Positions 24,401-36,500 of a DNA stretch of 64,000 bases are shown here, piece by piece (the stretch's first letter is position 1; every line of letters starts with the position of its first letter). The notes beneath the pieces are model-generated. The model ran no database searches and was not told the DNA's origin. It worked only from the letters and a program-made list of their open reading frames with translations. Where the stretch lies: the NCBI GenBank assembly GCA_013396915.1, contig VWZL01002055.1, positions 196,040-260,039 of the forward strand, written 5' to 3'. A program made the translations under genes and the position numbers. Origin of the DNA: Stercorarius parasiticus. Lineage: Eukaryota; Chordata; Aves; Charadriiformes; Stercorariidae.

Positions 24401-26080
24401 TGCATTAATTCTCAGGCAATAATTTTTTTATATCACTAGCCTAGGACATAAACAATTTTCTGTCATCCATTGATAACACCAGAATGGTCATCCATCTATC
24501 ATTGTAAGAAAACTATTTTGTCAGAAAAGGTTGTTAGATATCACACAATGAATGCCTAGGCTATCAAATTAACTACTATCTATCCACCCCAGACAATCTT
24601 CAAACTGTGTTTCTCCTCTAAAAATTAAAATGTACAGCATTGTAGATCTCAGGTCACTGGCACATTAACGCATTCCCATTATATCAAGAATTATTTATAA
24701 ACAATGCTTCCTGTATATTTACCTGCTCCCACTCCAACATGGATCTTTTCAAAATAATCCTTACTTTGCGATCAGAAAAAAAAAAAAAATTACGTTAAGA
24801 TTGATACACATATATTATAGAGCCAAATAATTTTGTGCTCTGGAATTATACACAGATACTTTCATTCCTGTCGTGATTTGCTTCATAACTTTCCTCAGAT
24901 CTGTTACCTAATAATATTGCATGTAGGTGAAGTGTCACAGAAATGGCTATATCCCCTAGTGAAATATAAACTCTGAACTTGCACGATTGTGCATCTTCTT
25001 TAGCAAAAGCAACTTGGACATAATTTCCAGCTGTTTTTCTTTACGAATGTATTTATTTTTGCCTTATAAATAAATAGAAATACTGAAAATAAAAAAACAA
25101 AAGTATTTCACGTGCTTACATTTTGAGTTCAGCTGCATAAATCTACATTTATGAATAAAACATCATAGAGAATGGAAAAAAGAGAATTTTTCATGCTTTG
25201 AATTGAAACAATTTATACCTGAAGATTTCCTGAACAGTCTGAGGTTTGGTAACCCTTGTGTCATAACTGTAACGTTCCCACATCCTATCAGCTTCAGTTC
25301 CTCGTGTTACTGCTGAGAGTGTATTGTGCTGAACTTTGATACCATGTAACACATAAAACAGCTTTCTTTTACCTTCTAAATAAATTATTTCTTTAAATTC
25401 TCAATGAAATATGAATCAAAGTTTGGTATTCAAGGTGAATTGTTCATTAATCATAAACAAAACATGATTAAATCAAGGACACATCAGCACATACTGTAAA
25501 AATAAAAGCTTGCACAAGCCTTTTATTTAATATTAACTTAAGTATGCTTTTCTGTGAATTCTAGGAATTTGGTTATTCCAGCTTAAAGTTAATATTTCCT
25601 CAGAAAAAATTGTATCGTGATTATTCTTCATGAAGTTAGATAGCTTTATACATGTTAATGGTTAAACTACTTCACAAATAGCACTAAAATAGAGAGGAGT
25701 ACAGAGAAATTCTATTGATTGTGTTGTCTTTGAATTACCCTGACATATAATACCGAAGTTTATAATAGGAAGAATGAAGAAAATATGTTCAGAGGAGCAT
25801 ATGCTGCTTTTATGGAACTACACATGATACAGAAGAGAAACTCAAAGATCATATATTTGCTATCCTTAGATCTCAGGACAATCTGCAGGCCAGCCTAGCT
25901 CCTACTGCAAATTAGAGCAATTCCGCAAAGAACTCCTCTTTCTGTTTCTACTGTTTATCTTCTTTTTAATAAATTGACCAATCCATTCAAACAATATGCA
26001 AGCTCCAACTGTTCATGAGAGAGGAAAAGGGGTCATACCTTTGATAGTTATCACAGTTTTCACTAATAACTGCGGGGTTT
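21481..26080. other. AT-rich non-coding DNA; possible old repeat at 22236-22345
   Basis: One 102-codon frame (22588-22896, plus) shows no family. At about 22236-22345 the words CTTGAAATCAATGGAGC and TTTTGCCTGAGTTCAAAG recall old sauropsid interspersed repeats containing 'GACTTCAATGGGAG'-like and 'TTTGCCTGAGTAAG'-like blocks; the match is too weak to name a family. An A14 run lies at 24776-24789. Otherwise nothing is recognised. Confidence 0.4.
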
Positions 26081-26098
26081 TTTTTGGGGGGGGGGGNG
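26075..26098. repeat. T-run/G-run homopolymer junction with an ambiguous base
   Basis: A run of T is followed directly by a run of at least eleven G, an N at 26097, and another G. The N at the edge of the G-run indicates unresolved homopolymer length in the assembly. The G-run could form quadruplex-like structure, though it is a single tract. Confidence 0.85.
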
Positions 26099-26183
26099 AC
26101 AAGTGTTAAAAGTAATAGTTTGTATTCTCAACATAGTACCTATCTCCTTCATACATATTTTACATCCACTTTAAATTTAATAA

Positions 26184-26486
26184 TGGAAAGCTGGGGAGGA
26201 ACTCTTTGTCAGGGAGTGGAGCGATAGGATGAGAGGTAACGATTTTAGACTGAAAGAGGGGAGATTTAGATTAGATATTAGGCAGAAATTCTTTCCTGTG
26301 AGACACTGGCCCAGGTTGCCCAGAGCAGCCGTGGCTGCCCCATCCCTGGAGGTGTTCAAGGCCAGGTTGGACTGGGCTTTGAGCAGCCTGGGCTAGTGGA
26401 GGGTGTCTCTGCCCAGGGCAGGGGGGTTGGAACTAGATGGTCTTTAAGGTCCCTTCCAACCCGAACCATTGTGTGATTCTGTGAAT
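26184..26486 (+). mobile_element. CR1 LINE retrotransposon, 5'-truncated 3' fragment
   Basis: This is the 3' end of a chicken repeat 1 (CR1) non-LTR retrotransposon in plus orientation. In family order it shows AGGAACTCTTTGTCAGGGAG, GGGGAGATTTAGATTAGAT, AGGCAGAAATTCTTTCC, AGGTTGCCCAGAGCAG, ATCCCTGGAGGTGTTCAAGG, GGTTGGAACTAGATGGTCTT and the terminal CCCTTCCAACCCGAACCATT followed by octamer-type repeats (GTGTGATTCTGTGAAT). Only about 300 bp remain, as is usual for 5'-truncated avian CR1 copies, and part of the GTGAGGGTGGTGAGGC block is deleted. It has no coding capacity. Open frames on its minus strand are artefacts of the repeat. Divergence is moderate, so it is old but readable. Confidence 0.95.
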
Positions 26487-28185
26487 AAGCCTCAAGTTCT
26501 TTCTTGCACACGTAGGATTTCCCTCCCACCGGAACATAAGGTCTAATAAAGGCTATTGCAGCTTTGGGAGGAGTTACCTGATCTATCTGAAAAAGCAAGA
26601 GCTTAAATCTGAATGCGTTAGCACTTTAACTGACAGAAGTCCCCAGCTGCCTTTCAGGAATACGCCAAAGTAACAAACCTGCCATTTGTAAAGGAGGGAT
26701 TTTCCTTTTCCTCAGTCTCTGAAGGAGATGCAGTGTAAAAGTTTGGAAGCCACATACAAAAAATCATCCAGCATAATCAAAACACCTGTATCCCTGTGAG
26801 TACCTATCCTTCAGAAATCATTGACAGTCAAAGTTACTAATGAAACAGTTCACTGGTTTATTTTTTTTCCCCCCAAGAATATATACATTATACTCATGAT
26901 ACATACAACAGCAGGTGTTCACCTGCTACCATAGAGAGAAAAAAACATCTCTCTGACAGAGACACTGCATCTGCAAGACCCACAGAGGCTGCAGATGCTG
27001 TACGGCTCAGGTGAAACAAAGCATTTAGCCTTAGGACACACACAAGACACCTAACATCACAGACTCCTGCTTCAGGATACCATATTCCAAGTTTACAGTG
27101 AAATGAAAAAAAATGGAAGAAATGGTAAAAACTTCAACAGGAGAGATACTAAAAGCCAGTATAACCAGACAATGGCTCACAGCTTTTATGGTCCAACATA
27201 CCAAGTTTCACACAGATGGTTACACTGCAAGGCTACATCCAGCAGTCACAACGTCTTCATCAGCAAGGTAGCTCCTAGATTCAACAAAGCCAGTGAGACT
27301 ATTCGGTTTTGTAAGGTAGAATGTGTGTTTTAAGGAAACATGACGGCTAATTGTATCGGAAACACGACAACTAAAAATCCAAATCAAGAAAGAAATCTGC
27401 AGCCACAAAAAGTTTGGTCCCCGATAAACAAAATACAGATAAGACAACCATGTCCTTACTTTTCAAGGGTCTTTAAGTATTGGTCCAAAGTAACACATGA
27501 ACAAAATGGGAAAAAAAAATACCCCTCAAAAATTCAGTGTCACATTGCATCATGAAATTCATGTTCAAATTTTCCACAACTTATCCAAAGAACTGATACA
27601 AGGCCTGGAGGGCTGCTATAGTATCTTTTCCCATATCTTATCCCCTCAACCTCCATCTGTTAATAATGAGCTACGTAATCCACATGTCATGTGATATAGT
27701 CATCAAAAAGTGATGTACCTGCACATAACACATACAAAACAATATGAGAAGATACTTTTAAAAAGAAGAGAGAACCTTAAACATTAATAAGTAGCAAATC
27801 TGTGAAATCAAAGCATTTTCCTCCTTTTTTTATAATAGCCTTTCATTCTTTTTATGATTTGTCTTTGAAAGCTCTTAAGCTCTTTCTGTGGATGACAGTT
27901 GATATTGTTCTTCCATCCTGCTGCAGACAGCATAAGGGAGGGAGGGAAAAGAAAAAAAACCCTATTGTACAGCTTTTCGTCTCTGAAACATGATTTTTAT
28001 AATTAATATATACAACTGAGAAGAGAAAGGTACGTTATAATGAAGTGCAATTAAGAGGTGTTTGTTCCTGTCCCACACATAAGATGACTATAATTTCCTT
28101 GGCTGTTTAGAAGTCAACCATTATCATTACATTTCACACATCTTTTCTACTTTTTTTTCGCACTTCTGATTTTGTTTATTTTCAA
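26487..28185. other. AT-rich non-coding DNA
   Basis: Several short overlapping frames on both strands around 27.1-27.7 kb cancel one another and match nothing recognised. No repeat or RNA gene identified. Confidence 0.5.
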
Positions 28186-28189
28186 TTAA

Positions 28190-28540
28190 AACTCCAAATA
28201 AACATGCATACAGAAAATCTGATATTCAGGTAACATCATCTTTTAATTATATTGTGCACTGATCATTAAACCTAATGCTAATGCAAACCTATTTGGATTT
28301 AATTTCATAGGCATGAATGGATCTGTCCATTTTGCATTAGATTTAAATTCATGCGAGAGAGAACAGAATGTGCATTTACTCAGTCTATATTGCATGTAAC
28401 CACTCATGTATTATTAGAGGAATAATTGAAATATATTCTTCTGGAATTGTTGTTTATTTTTAAATTTCACAAACTCATATCACAGCATAGTTTTCTATTT
28501 TGAATTTTGCATTAATATTATTTGCATTATTATAACGACT
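28190..28540. promoter_or_regulatory. Octamer/POU-motif-rich candidate enhancer
   Basis: Four TTTGCAT/ATGCAAA words occur within about 260 bases: ATGCTAATGCAAA at 28275-28287, TTTGCATTAG at 28331-28340, TTTTGCAT at 28505-28512 and the canonical octamer ATTTGCAT at 28520-28527. The first two contain exact reverse complements of each other (CTAATGCAAA versus TTTGCATTAG). TGATCATTAAA and TGGATTTAATTTC add homeodomain-type sites. POU-family proteins bind such octamers in vertebrate enhancers; binding here is inference. AT-rich composition raises the chance rate of these words. Confidence 0.4.
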
Positions 28541-31500
28541 ACCCCCTCTAATCTCATATACACCTAAACAAGGAAGTCATCACTGCCTGGGAGACCTTGC
28601 AAAGTGAAGATATTAAAGGGACAAGAAAAAGACAGATTCTGACTGATGTGATGCTGACATTTTTGTTAGCCTTAAATGCAACTCTACTGACAGGATTCCT
28701 TAACATTTCTATTCTTGCTGAACCTGAAACTAGGCTAGCTAAGGGCACGGTAGATTGAAGCTGGGGGTCCAGGTTCCCCTGATCCAGAAAACAGCCCAGC
28801 AACGACTGGGGAAGATCAGAATTAAAGCTGAATCTGTGTTTCGAGCTGAACTGTCATTAATGCTATGGGGGATCTAAACAAATACTCTTTCCAGTTTAAA
28901 TTTGGAAAACCTTTATAAACTAAGCCCAGAAGGTTCTAAAAAGAACCAGTTGCTGACAAAGGGATGCAGACAGGCAAACTGAAAATTATGGCCTAATTAA
29001 CGTATGGAAGGATTAACACTGAGCACAGTGGGCTTCTGCGTGGAGGCAATTTACCTCAGGAGGAAGTAGATGTTACCTTATCTTCAAATAAGAAAAGCAT
29101 TTTCTTTTTTAGGTACCCCTATTACTGAACATATTATTTGCCACAAAATTACTTGACAATTTTTTTTCCAGTTTTGTTCATGTGTTATTATTTCTGTGGA
29201 AAATTTTGATAGACATAATTTTAATTCCCTATGTGCACTTGTGTCAATTAAGCTAAATAACTCAATTGTTCATACAATGAGTATGAACTCATTTACTGCA
29301 GTAAATATTTTCTTTCTATTGTTTTTGTATGTTTTTGTTGCTACAGAATACTTCCTGAAAAAAACAGTTCAGTTCCCGTTCTAACAAGCTAATTCTAATC
29401 TGTGTAAGACATCATTGTGATTGCTACTGCTGGTTTTTGGTTTTTTTCATCGCTGTAGTTCTAAAAAGATCTAAAGAGAAAAATTTAATTAACTTTTCCA
29501 TATTGGAAAAATACGTATTGTCCTTTTATTCTTTTAGGTTACCAGCTTATCTTCATTTTGTCCTCTGTCCCTCTTTTAATATACTGTTCCAACAAGTAAT
29601 TAGCCTTATTTGATTGAAACAGAGTTGATATAAATTATGAGATTGACTTCTAGACCTTAAATTCTTCAGAAAACTTTATCCACATTATTGTACATTTGCT
29701 CTCTATATTAAGTGCACTGACTTCTATTTGATATTTTTTCTGACTTTTAATACTGCTTTGTTCAGCTATTAACTTAAATGGTTGGAAAAGGCTTTTCTAC
29801 TAGTTTGAAATATTTCATGAAGCTATGTGCAATAGAATATACTATCAGGTTAACGTTATCTGCTGTTGATATACTATTTTGCATTGTTTCCCCTTTATCT
29901 TCTGTTTTATATTAGAAGAAGTCATAAAAACTTGTATTGCAAAAAGCCAACAATTCAACCAGCTCTATTCCGGCAGTTAAAAAAACTTCAGTTTGCCAAA
30001 GCATGGATCTTATCCCAGCTGCTCTTTGGTAAGATGTGTTAGAGTGACCATTCAGATTTCTCACTTGCATGATGAAAGACAGACTTGGTGGTATTTGTAC
30101 TTTATTCATTGATTAGAAGCAAGCAGCCAGCCAGCGCCACATCTTTCAACAGCTATAGAAGATTAAAAGTTATATTTTAAATGTGAGAATACAGCACTGG
30201 TTGAAAAAGTTTCCAGTGTTGCTGATTTTATCCTTTGGGCTGTACAAAAGTAGTAAAAATAAGAAAAAAACCTTCCTATCTCAATCTCCTTTCTAGACTT
30301 CCCAACCCCCTTATTAACCCTTCCTTTCTTCTCCTTTCCCATTTTATTGGGAATCATCTATAAAGCATCCAGAAGTTGTTGAAAGGAAAAAACTGAAACT
30401 GCATGAGATAGCAGCTGCCCAGTGAAGCTGCATGCAGCCTGTACACAAAAGTTCAATTACTAGCCTTACTGAGTTCAAAGGGATTATTTCTGTGAATAAA
30501 TGTTCTAGTGTTCTAGCGTGGACACAATCCTGACCTAAATGGAGCAGTGAAAGGGGCTTTGCTCCTCCTCTCTCTTGCCCTTTTTGGTAAATTTCTCTTT
30601 GAACATTTATGTGCTGCTTACTGATTATTGCCCTACTTCTCACCATATCACACTCGCTTTTATAACAGTATGGAGCAGACCTCTATGCTACTATTAATCA
30701 GCCTTTTAATGTCTTACCATTTGTCCTATAATGACAGAAAATACTCACTGAAAACTCAGTGTGCCAGAAGGATAAGTGGTGTAAATCGTACACTTTTCCC
30801 ATGAAATTCATAGCTTGAAGTGTTCCACTACTATAAATCATATTGTTCTAAAGAAGAGATTTCACAACGCATCTTCACTCCTCCTCCATCCAAGGTAGTC
30901 TTTAAATTCAGGCACAACCCACAGTTCAAGTTTGCTTTGCTTAGAAAGGCTCTAAATACTCCCTGTAGCACAGCAGGAGGCTCCTTTAAAGCAGTTGAGA
31001 TTGGTGGGTGGGTTGAGAAGGCATAAGACCACAATTATACTCCATTTCAATGATACGTCTGGAGCTGTAGTGACTCCAGACAAAGAAGCTGAAGTGTATG
31101 GAAGCTGATATGTCTTCAAGACAGACCTAAAAATACCTGTCGGAGCTGTAGGTTTGATGCTATTACCAAGAGCAATTCAGAGCGTTTTCCTGCTGGGAGC
31201 CAAAGATGCTACTGAATCATTTACAACAGGCTGACTGGAGTATCTGCTTATCAGAGAGAGTGAAGCAAAAAGCTGTACTTCTCCAGGTAATGCTGGCCTC
31301 TAGTCTTCCGTTTACTTGCAGGTTAACTACAAAAGAACGTTTTTTTAAGTTTTCCTCAGGCAGAGCTCCCTCATCTCATTTTGATCACTGTACTCTGCCT
31401 CTTCCCCACTCTGCCAATATTTCTGAAGTGCAGCGAGGGAAATTCATCAGCATCAAGGGTAGATGTGACATTCTGGAAGAGGATTTGGAAGCAGACGGGA

Positions 31501-32270
31501 CCTGACCCATGCAGGATACCCATCATGTGTACTCAAAGTAGCTAAACTCTGCCGCTTCCATAAAACTAGGAAAAGGCTTTCATACAAACCCATCAGCCAG
31601 CCGGGAAGAGAAAAAGGCATTCATGTGCTACTCACCACAAAAGGAATTTACTTTTACACCTTGAGAGTCATTTGGACTCTTCTGAAACTAAGCACTGTTG
31701 AGAACAGCTCAACAAATCAAGACAAATAGCAACTCTATTAGATACATGTCGCTTGCTTCTGATTTTAGCTAAAGGATTAGGTACAAAATTAATCTTGTGT
31801 ATACAACAACTGATTCAAACCAGCAATCTCAACAACTACTGAGTGACTGAAACTGCTTCCTACTCATATTTTTCCTACTGGAACATGTCAAACACAAGAC
31901 ATTGCAAAAATATGTGAGAAATATTTATTGATAAATCACCTTGGCTAGGCCTAAATTTAACAATGAGTCCTTTCCCCTAATTGCGTTTATCATAGGAAAA
32001 GGAGTAAAACGGTGGTTTCTGATCCACCAGGGCATAAGACTGAGGGCTCAGTCCTGGAAATAGAAACAAAAGCCTATTTGACTTTCCCATATTTCTTTCT
32101 TGGTCAAAATTTGAAATTTGCTAAAACCCAGAAATAACAAAGCAGAACATACCATATTATTATGTAAACATTACAGACATGAACATATAGACATGTCATG
32201 TGTAACAGAAATGAGGTGGAAGACTTCAGCTCAGTTTTGATTTGGCCATCATAATTTACTAAATACACGG
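28541..32270. other. AT-rich non-coding DNA
   Basis: Open frames near 30.3-30.6 and 31.2-31.5 kb (about 100 codons each) show no domain. A two-strand overlapping pair at 30.82-31.03 kb illustrates how freely frames stay open here. No gene or repeat recognised. Confidence 0.5.
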
Positions 32271-32274
32271 AACA

Positions 32275-32702
32275 ATTTGATACAGACAACCCAGAGAATA
32301 CCAACAAAAATAATCAGACACCTCAAAGAATCCAGAGGAAGAACTGAAGGAGCTGGGAGTCATTAATTCTAGATAAGAGAGAGAGGTTAAGAGTTTTCAA
32401 AATATAAAAGTTCACTGCAAAGGACATGGTGATATTGGGAAACAGAGACAATTGGTTTAATGGGAAATAGGAGAAAAGTCAGGAATTTATGCAATAAGGA
32501 GGAGTTAGGATAAACACTGGGACAAAACTCTATGAAAAGAGAACTGCAGATAGCAATGCGATGGAGTGCCGAGACAAGCTGTGTGATCTCTGTCACTAAA
32601 TTATAGGAATACGATAGACACCCATCCAGAAGTAGCTGCCAGTGTCTCCGAGCAGAGGAATGGCCTTGGTACCATCTCATGATTCCTTTCAGACATGTGA
32701 TT
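32275..32702 (+). mobile_element. Very old, heavily diverged CR1/L3-like LINE relic
   Basis: The order of degraded words matches the 3' half of an ancient CR1-type LINE: an ACCCAGAGAATACCAACA…AATGATCAGA-like start, GAACTGAAGGAGCTGGGAGT, TTCTAGATAAGAGAGAG, GGAGGAGTTAGGATAAACA, AATGCGATGGAGTGCCGAGA, AAGCTGTGTGATCTCTGTCA, GATAGACACCCATCCAG, GAGCAGAGGAATGGCCTTGG, and a tail CCTTTCAGACATGTGATT. Each has a clear counterpart in old sauropsid CR1 consensus sequences, in the same order and spacing. It is much more degraded than the copy at 26.2 kb and was probably inserted long before the avian radiation. The minus-strand frame at 32387-32680 lies entirely within it and is not a gene. Confidence 0.75.
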
Positions 32703-35344
32703 GTCCTGTCCCAGAGACCTGGAGCTAATATGGATATTTGGATTGAATAATATAGATTTACCGTAGTATTTTTAAGGGGAAGCTGCCTGACAGAAAAAGG
32801 TAGTCTCTGTTAAGTTCTATCCTACATGCAACATATTTTTATGAAATTATTAGTCTAATCTATACATACATATTTTAATTTATCATTAATAATTATCATC
32901 ATGTTAGACTGGGATTTGATTTCCACAAACTCAATGAAAGTGAAAAAGTTTTCTGAACTACTCCTGAACATCTAGAGCTAATTCTGTGTGTAAACTGTAA
33001 CTCGATCCCTAAATCATAATAATAAAAATCCTTTCAATTTTTCCTTTGCACTGATATAGATCTAATTATAGAACAAAATGGAACCATGTCTTACAGATGT
33101 TGCCTTTATTTTCTGAAGCATATGTCTATGAGCTATCTTTAGCATGAAGCCATCCAGTAACTCAGAGATTAATACATACAGTGAGACACATTTCACACAA
33201 ATATCTAGTTTTTCAAATAGGCTCCCAACACTTTTCTACAGCAACTGCATGGCTCTGGTGGCCAACAAGACAATCACTGCGGCCAGAGCTCACATGGACA
33301 CAACTTGCTGTTGCAGCTCTTCAATTTAAAAGATAATTCCTTCTGACAAACTCTCACACTAAACTTCCTTTCTTCCTACATTACCAACACCTGCTATACC
33401 AGAGCACCTTTCAGGTTTCAAAACCTTCGATATTCAATAAACTTCACAGCCTTCCTGTGAGGTAAGTACCAATTTATTATCTCCCGATGAAGAGGAAGAA
33501 AATGTTTACATTGTGGAAAAGTTGGACGCAAAGTTTTCCTTTGAAATCTGTAGCACAGACCTGTGACTTTGGTATTTGTGGTTTGAAAAATTTGTAACTT
33601 AAGTATTTTTACCATCTGTTTATTGACACTGGAAGCTTTTCAGTACTCATTAGGAGCACATCACTCATCATATGCTCTCATTTGCTCTGAAAATTAGATG
33701 CTTTTTATTTATTTTTAAAAGCTTAATTGCTGAAGCCTCTTCTAATATTTTGCCCTAATGTGTACAAGAAAATCTTAAGTTTGAAATGTTTCATTTTTTA
33801 TCCAGTGATCCGTAAAGCACACAAATACTGCACCCATCCAAGCAAATAATAAAGTTTTCCATTTCAATGAAAGACTATCACTTGGATATATTTTGAGCAA
33901 TAATGCTTACATCTTGGTTTCAGCACTACACGCTACTACGAATATTTCCATAAATGACTTTGCCTATCAGTATGCTCTCCAATTTTACTTTTCAGAAGAA
34001 ATATCACAGGTTTTGTGTTAGCTGAAGTACCGGGAATATGAAATTATGGGCTTAGTTGAAATAAAGATTTTCTATTAACCTCAAGCTAGGATTTCTCGAT
34101 AGCAAAGAAAAAGCTATTGAAAGCTTACAACCCTCCAGAATTTGACCCTAATGATGGGAACAGAGTAACTGCTGAAGTCAGATTTCCACAGTGAAATCCC
34201 ATTTTCCACTGGCCCTTAAGGATGGGGATTGTAGAAACTTAATTCTTTGCAAATCCTTTTATGAGCAAGAAGACAAACATTAAGAAGACAAACTCAGAAT
34301 AAGACAGATACAGACACCAGAAAAATACAACTATAGATGTTGATGTCAGCTTTGACAGCTACACTGCTGACTAGCATGTGCATGTTGACAGCTGAAGATG
34401 AAGGGCTAAAGGAGGAGGAGAAAAATATTCAATTCAATTTAATTGATGCAAATGACTAAGACATAAGTAAACTATAACATGAGCTATGAAACAGGAACAA
34501 CAGATGCATGCAAATTTATAGTACTTTGTGAATTTTTATAGTAAATATATACTAGTAAGTGATCAAAGTTATCCTCTCTACTTGTAAGTGTATTTTTTAA
34601 ATCATTCTAATGAAAAATACCGCATTTAATGTGACAAAAATGAAAGACCTAAGACAGTTCATGCACTGAAAGAGAAATAGCTGATTACATACTGAAGCAT
34701 TTCAGTACATGCATACAGCCGAAAACTCTGTAGCCTAGAAATTAGTTGGGAAATATACTCTAGGATAGCTATTTTGCGATACTACAGGGAACAACATACA
34801 TTTCGAGCCTTATCCCTCTGCTCCCCATTATCCCTTGTTTATAAACAAACTACCTAATTCAATATTTTGCAAACAGGAAAGCAAGACAGATTTTTCTATT
34901 TCCCCCATGCACGTTAGTTTCTCTTATTTTGTTTTGCCCTGTGCAGCTTGATACACTCCTCTGGCTATGGCAAGTGCTTGGAGATCTTGCAGAACTTTGG
35001 CAAAAATATGAACGTTTCTGGAAGATTTTTCTGAAAGCACTGCCAAACTTGTTCAGCAGTTATCGTATTTGTGATGATAAATGAGTATATAATTTCAGAA
35101 CGGATCTCTACTGAAGCCTATTCAAAGTACCTTATTTATACAGTGTGATCACTAAAGTAAATAAAGATCAAGTTTCCAAAACATTAGTTTTATTCCACTT
35201 TCTATTCAAATTACAATTTCAGACAAATAAATTTTGGATTCTTTTATCTGCAGCTGTCCTGCCTGATGCTTAAAAAAAAAATAAAAAATTAAATCCCAGA
35301 AACAAAGTTCAGGAATTGTGTCAATGCTTTGGACTATCCAGGTT

Positions 35345-35362
35345 AAAAAAAAAAAAAAAAAA
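35345..35362. repeat. A18 homopolymer
   Basis: Eighteen A residues. The 5' flank shows no reading frame or SINE/LINE body, so a processed-pseudogene tail is not supported. Confidence 0.85.
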
Positions 35363-35500
35363 GTTCCTCTCCAGCACACTAAAAAAACCCCAAATGTCTC
35401 TTTGGCACAAAATTAAATGTCTTCTTTGGAGCATTTTAATTGCTTGCCAAAAATAAACGCTTCTACAGGTTGGAAATATGGGGCTAGATACACGAAGAAA

Positions 35501-35515
35501 GGGAGGGAGGGAGGA
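35501..35515. repeat. (GGGA)n short polypurine repeat
   Basis: Three to four GGGA units in a longer G/A-rich stretch. Simple sequence. Confidence 0.8.
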
Positions 35516-36177
35516 AGTGTCATAATGTTCAAGAGCCCTAGGTAATCTAGAAAGGTGGGAGGTGAAAGTTCAAAGCCTGTATTCTAGATGAGGCCAACAG
35601 GATGTCTAAAGCTGCAATGCCTCCTTGCCATTTACTTCAGTTCCTCACAAATATTACTCCTGTATGTATCATAATACCGTAATGAAGCTACCCATTTCAA
35701 TACAGAAAAAAAATAACATTACACACTTTCTCATGTATTTTGTCACACCCAAGCAAATCTCCTTAGAATTTTTGAATGTACCAGAGAATTTACTCAACAT
35801 TTTGATATTTCAATATATTTTTTTACTTGAATGTGTTCACCGAACTCAACCTAAATTCATCATTACTTTTAGGTGCCAAGAATCACAGTGCTCAGTGAAT
35901 TGCTATTTGCCAGGGTGGGGGGAAAAAAAAAAACAACAAAGAAAAGTCACCCAGATCTACTGTTACTTAAAGGATCCTGAGTAAAGCCCCTTGGACTGTG
36001 TATTTTAAAGAATCATCATGGAAGAACAAAAATAAGATTTGAAATTAACTACAGAATTTTTCTGTCATCCATAGAATTGTCTTCAAGCAGGTGTCTCCAA
36101 AGTAGCTGATCTGTTATATACCCACAGGTAAACCATCTGCATGTGGACAGAAAGCACCTGGCAATGCATGCTTCACT

Positions 36178-36500
36178 TCACAGGACAGGCTTTACCTCTA
36201 GTGCTCTTCCTGATATTGAGCTGCTCCAACACAGGGAGTGCCTAGAAACACATGGATAGAGACAGGGCCACCAATGCTGACCAATCCTAGCTCCCTTCTC
36301 CTTGGGACCCTGCAGTTGAAGGTGTGATGAGGCTGGCTGGGTGCTCCCTGATGCTCTCTTTCCAAAGTTCCCTCCCATGGCAAACTTGGACCATGTACGT
36401 TGTCCATATACCTAACTAGGGGCAGGAGGAACTCAAGAGTTAGGCTAGGAGGTGACTCCAACCACTGCCACAATTTGCCTAGACCATAGCCCACACTCTT
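36178..36500. other. GC-richer patch of unknown origin
   Basis: Composition rises above the surroundings for about 320 bases. Two overlapping minus-strand frames (66 and 98 codons) are open but unrecognised and mutually exclusive. Like the patch at 13.7-14.0 kb it has few CpGs, so it is not a promoter island. It may be a degraded old insertion. Confidence 0.35.

Larger units (their letters stand above)
32703..36170. other. AT-rich non-coding DNA with homopolymers
   Basis: No gene recognised; a 119-codon frame at 35625-35984 is Phe/Ile/Lys-rich spacer translation. Simple sequence includes an A-run at 35272-35280, A18 at 35345-35362, (GGGA)n at 35501-35515 and an A-run near 35925. Confidence 0.5.

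Noticed and set aside
26177..26598. Two minus-strand open frames (60 and 80 codons) as possible genes
   Set aside because: They lie largely on the antisense of the CR1 fragment at 26184-26486, a known source of spurious open frames.
32387..32680. 97-codon minus-strand frame
   Set aside because: Entirely inside the old CR1-like relic at 32275-32702, and its translation matches no family.
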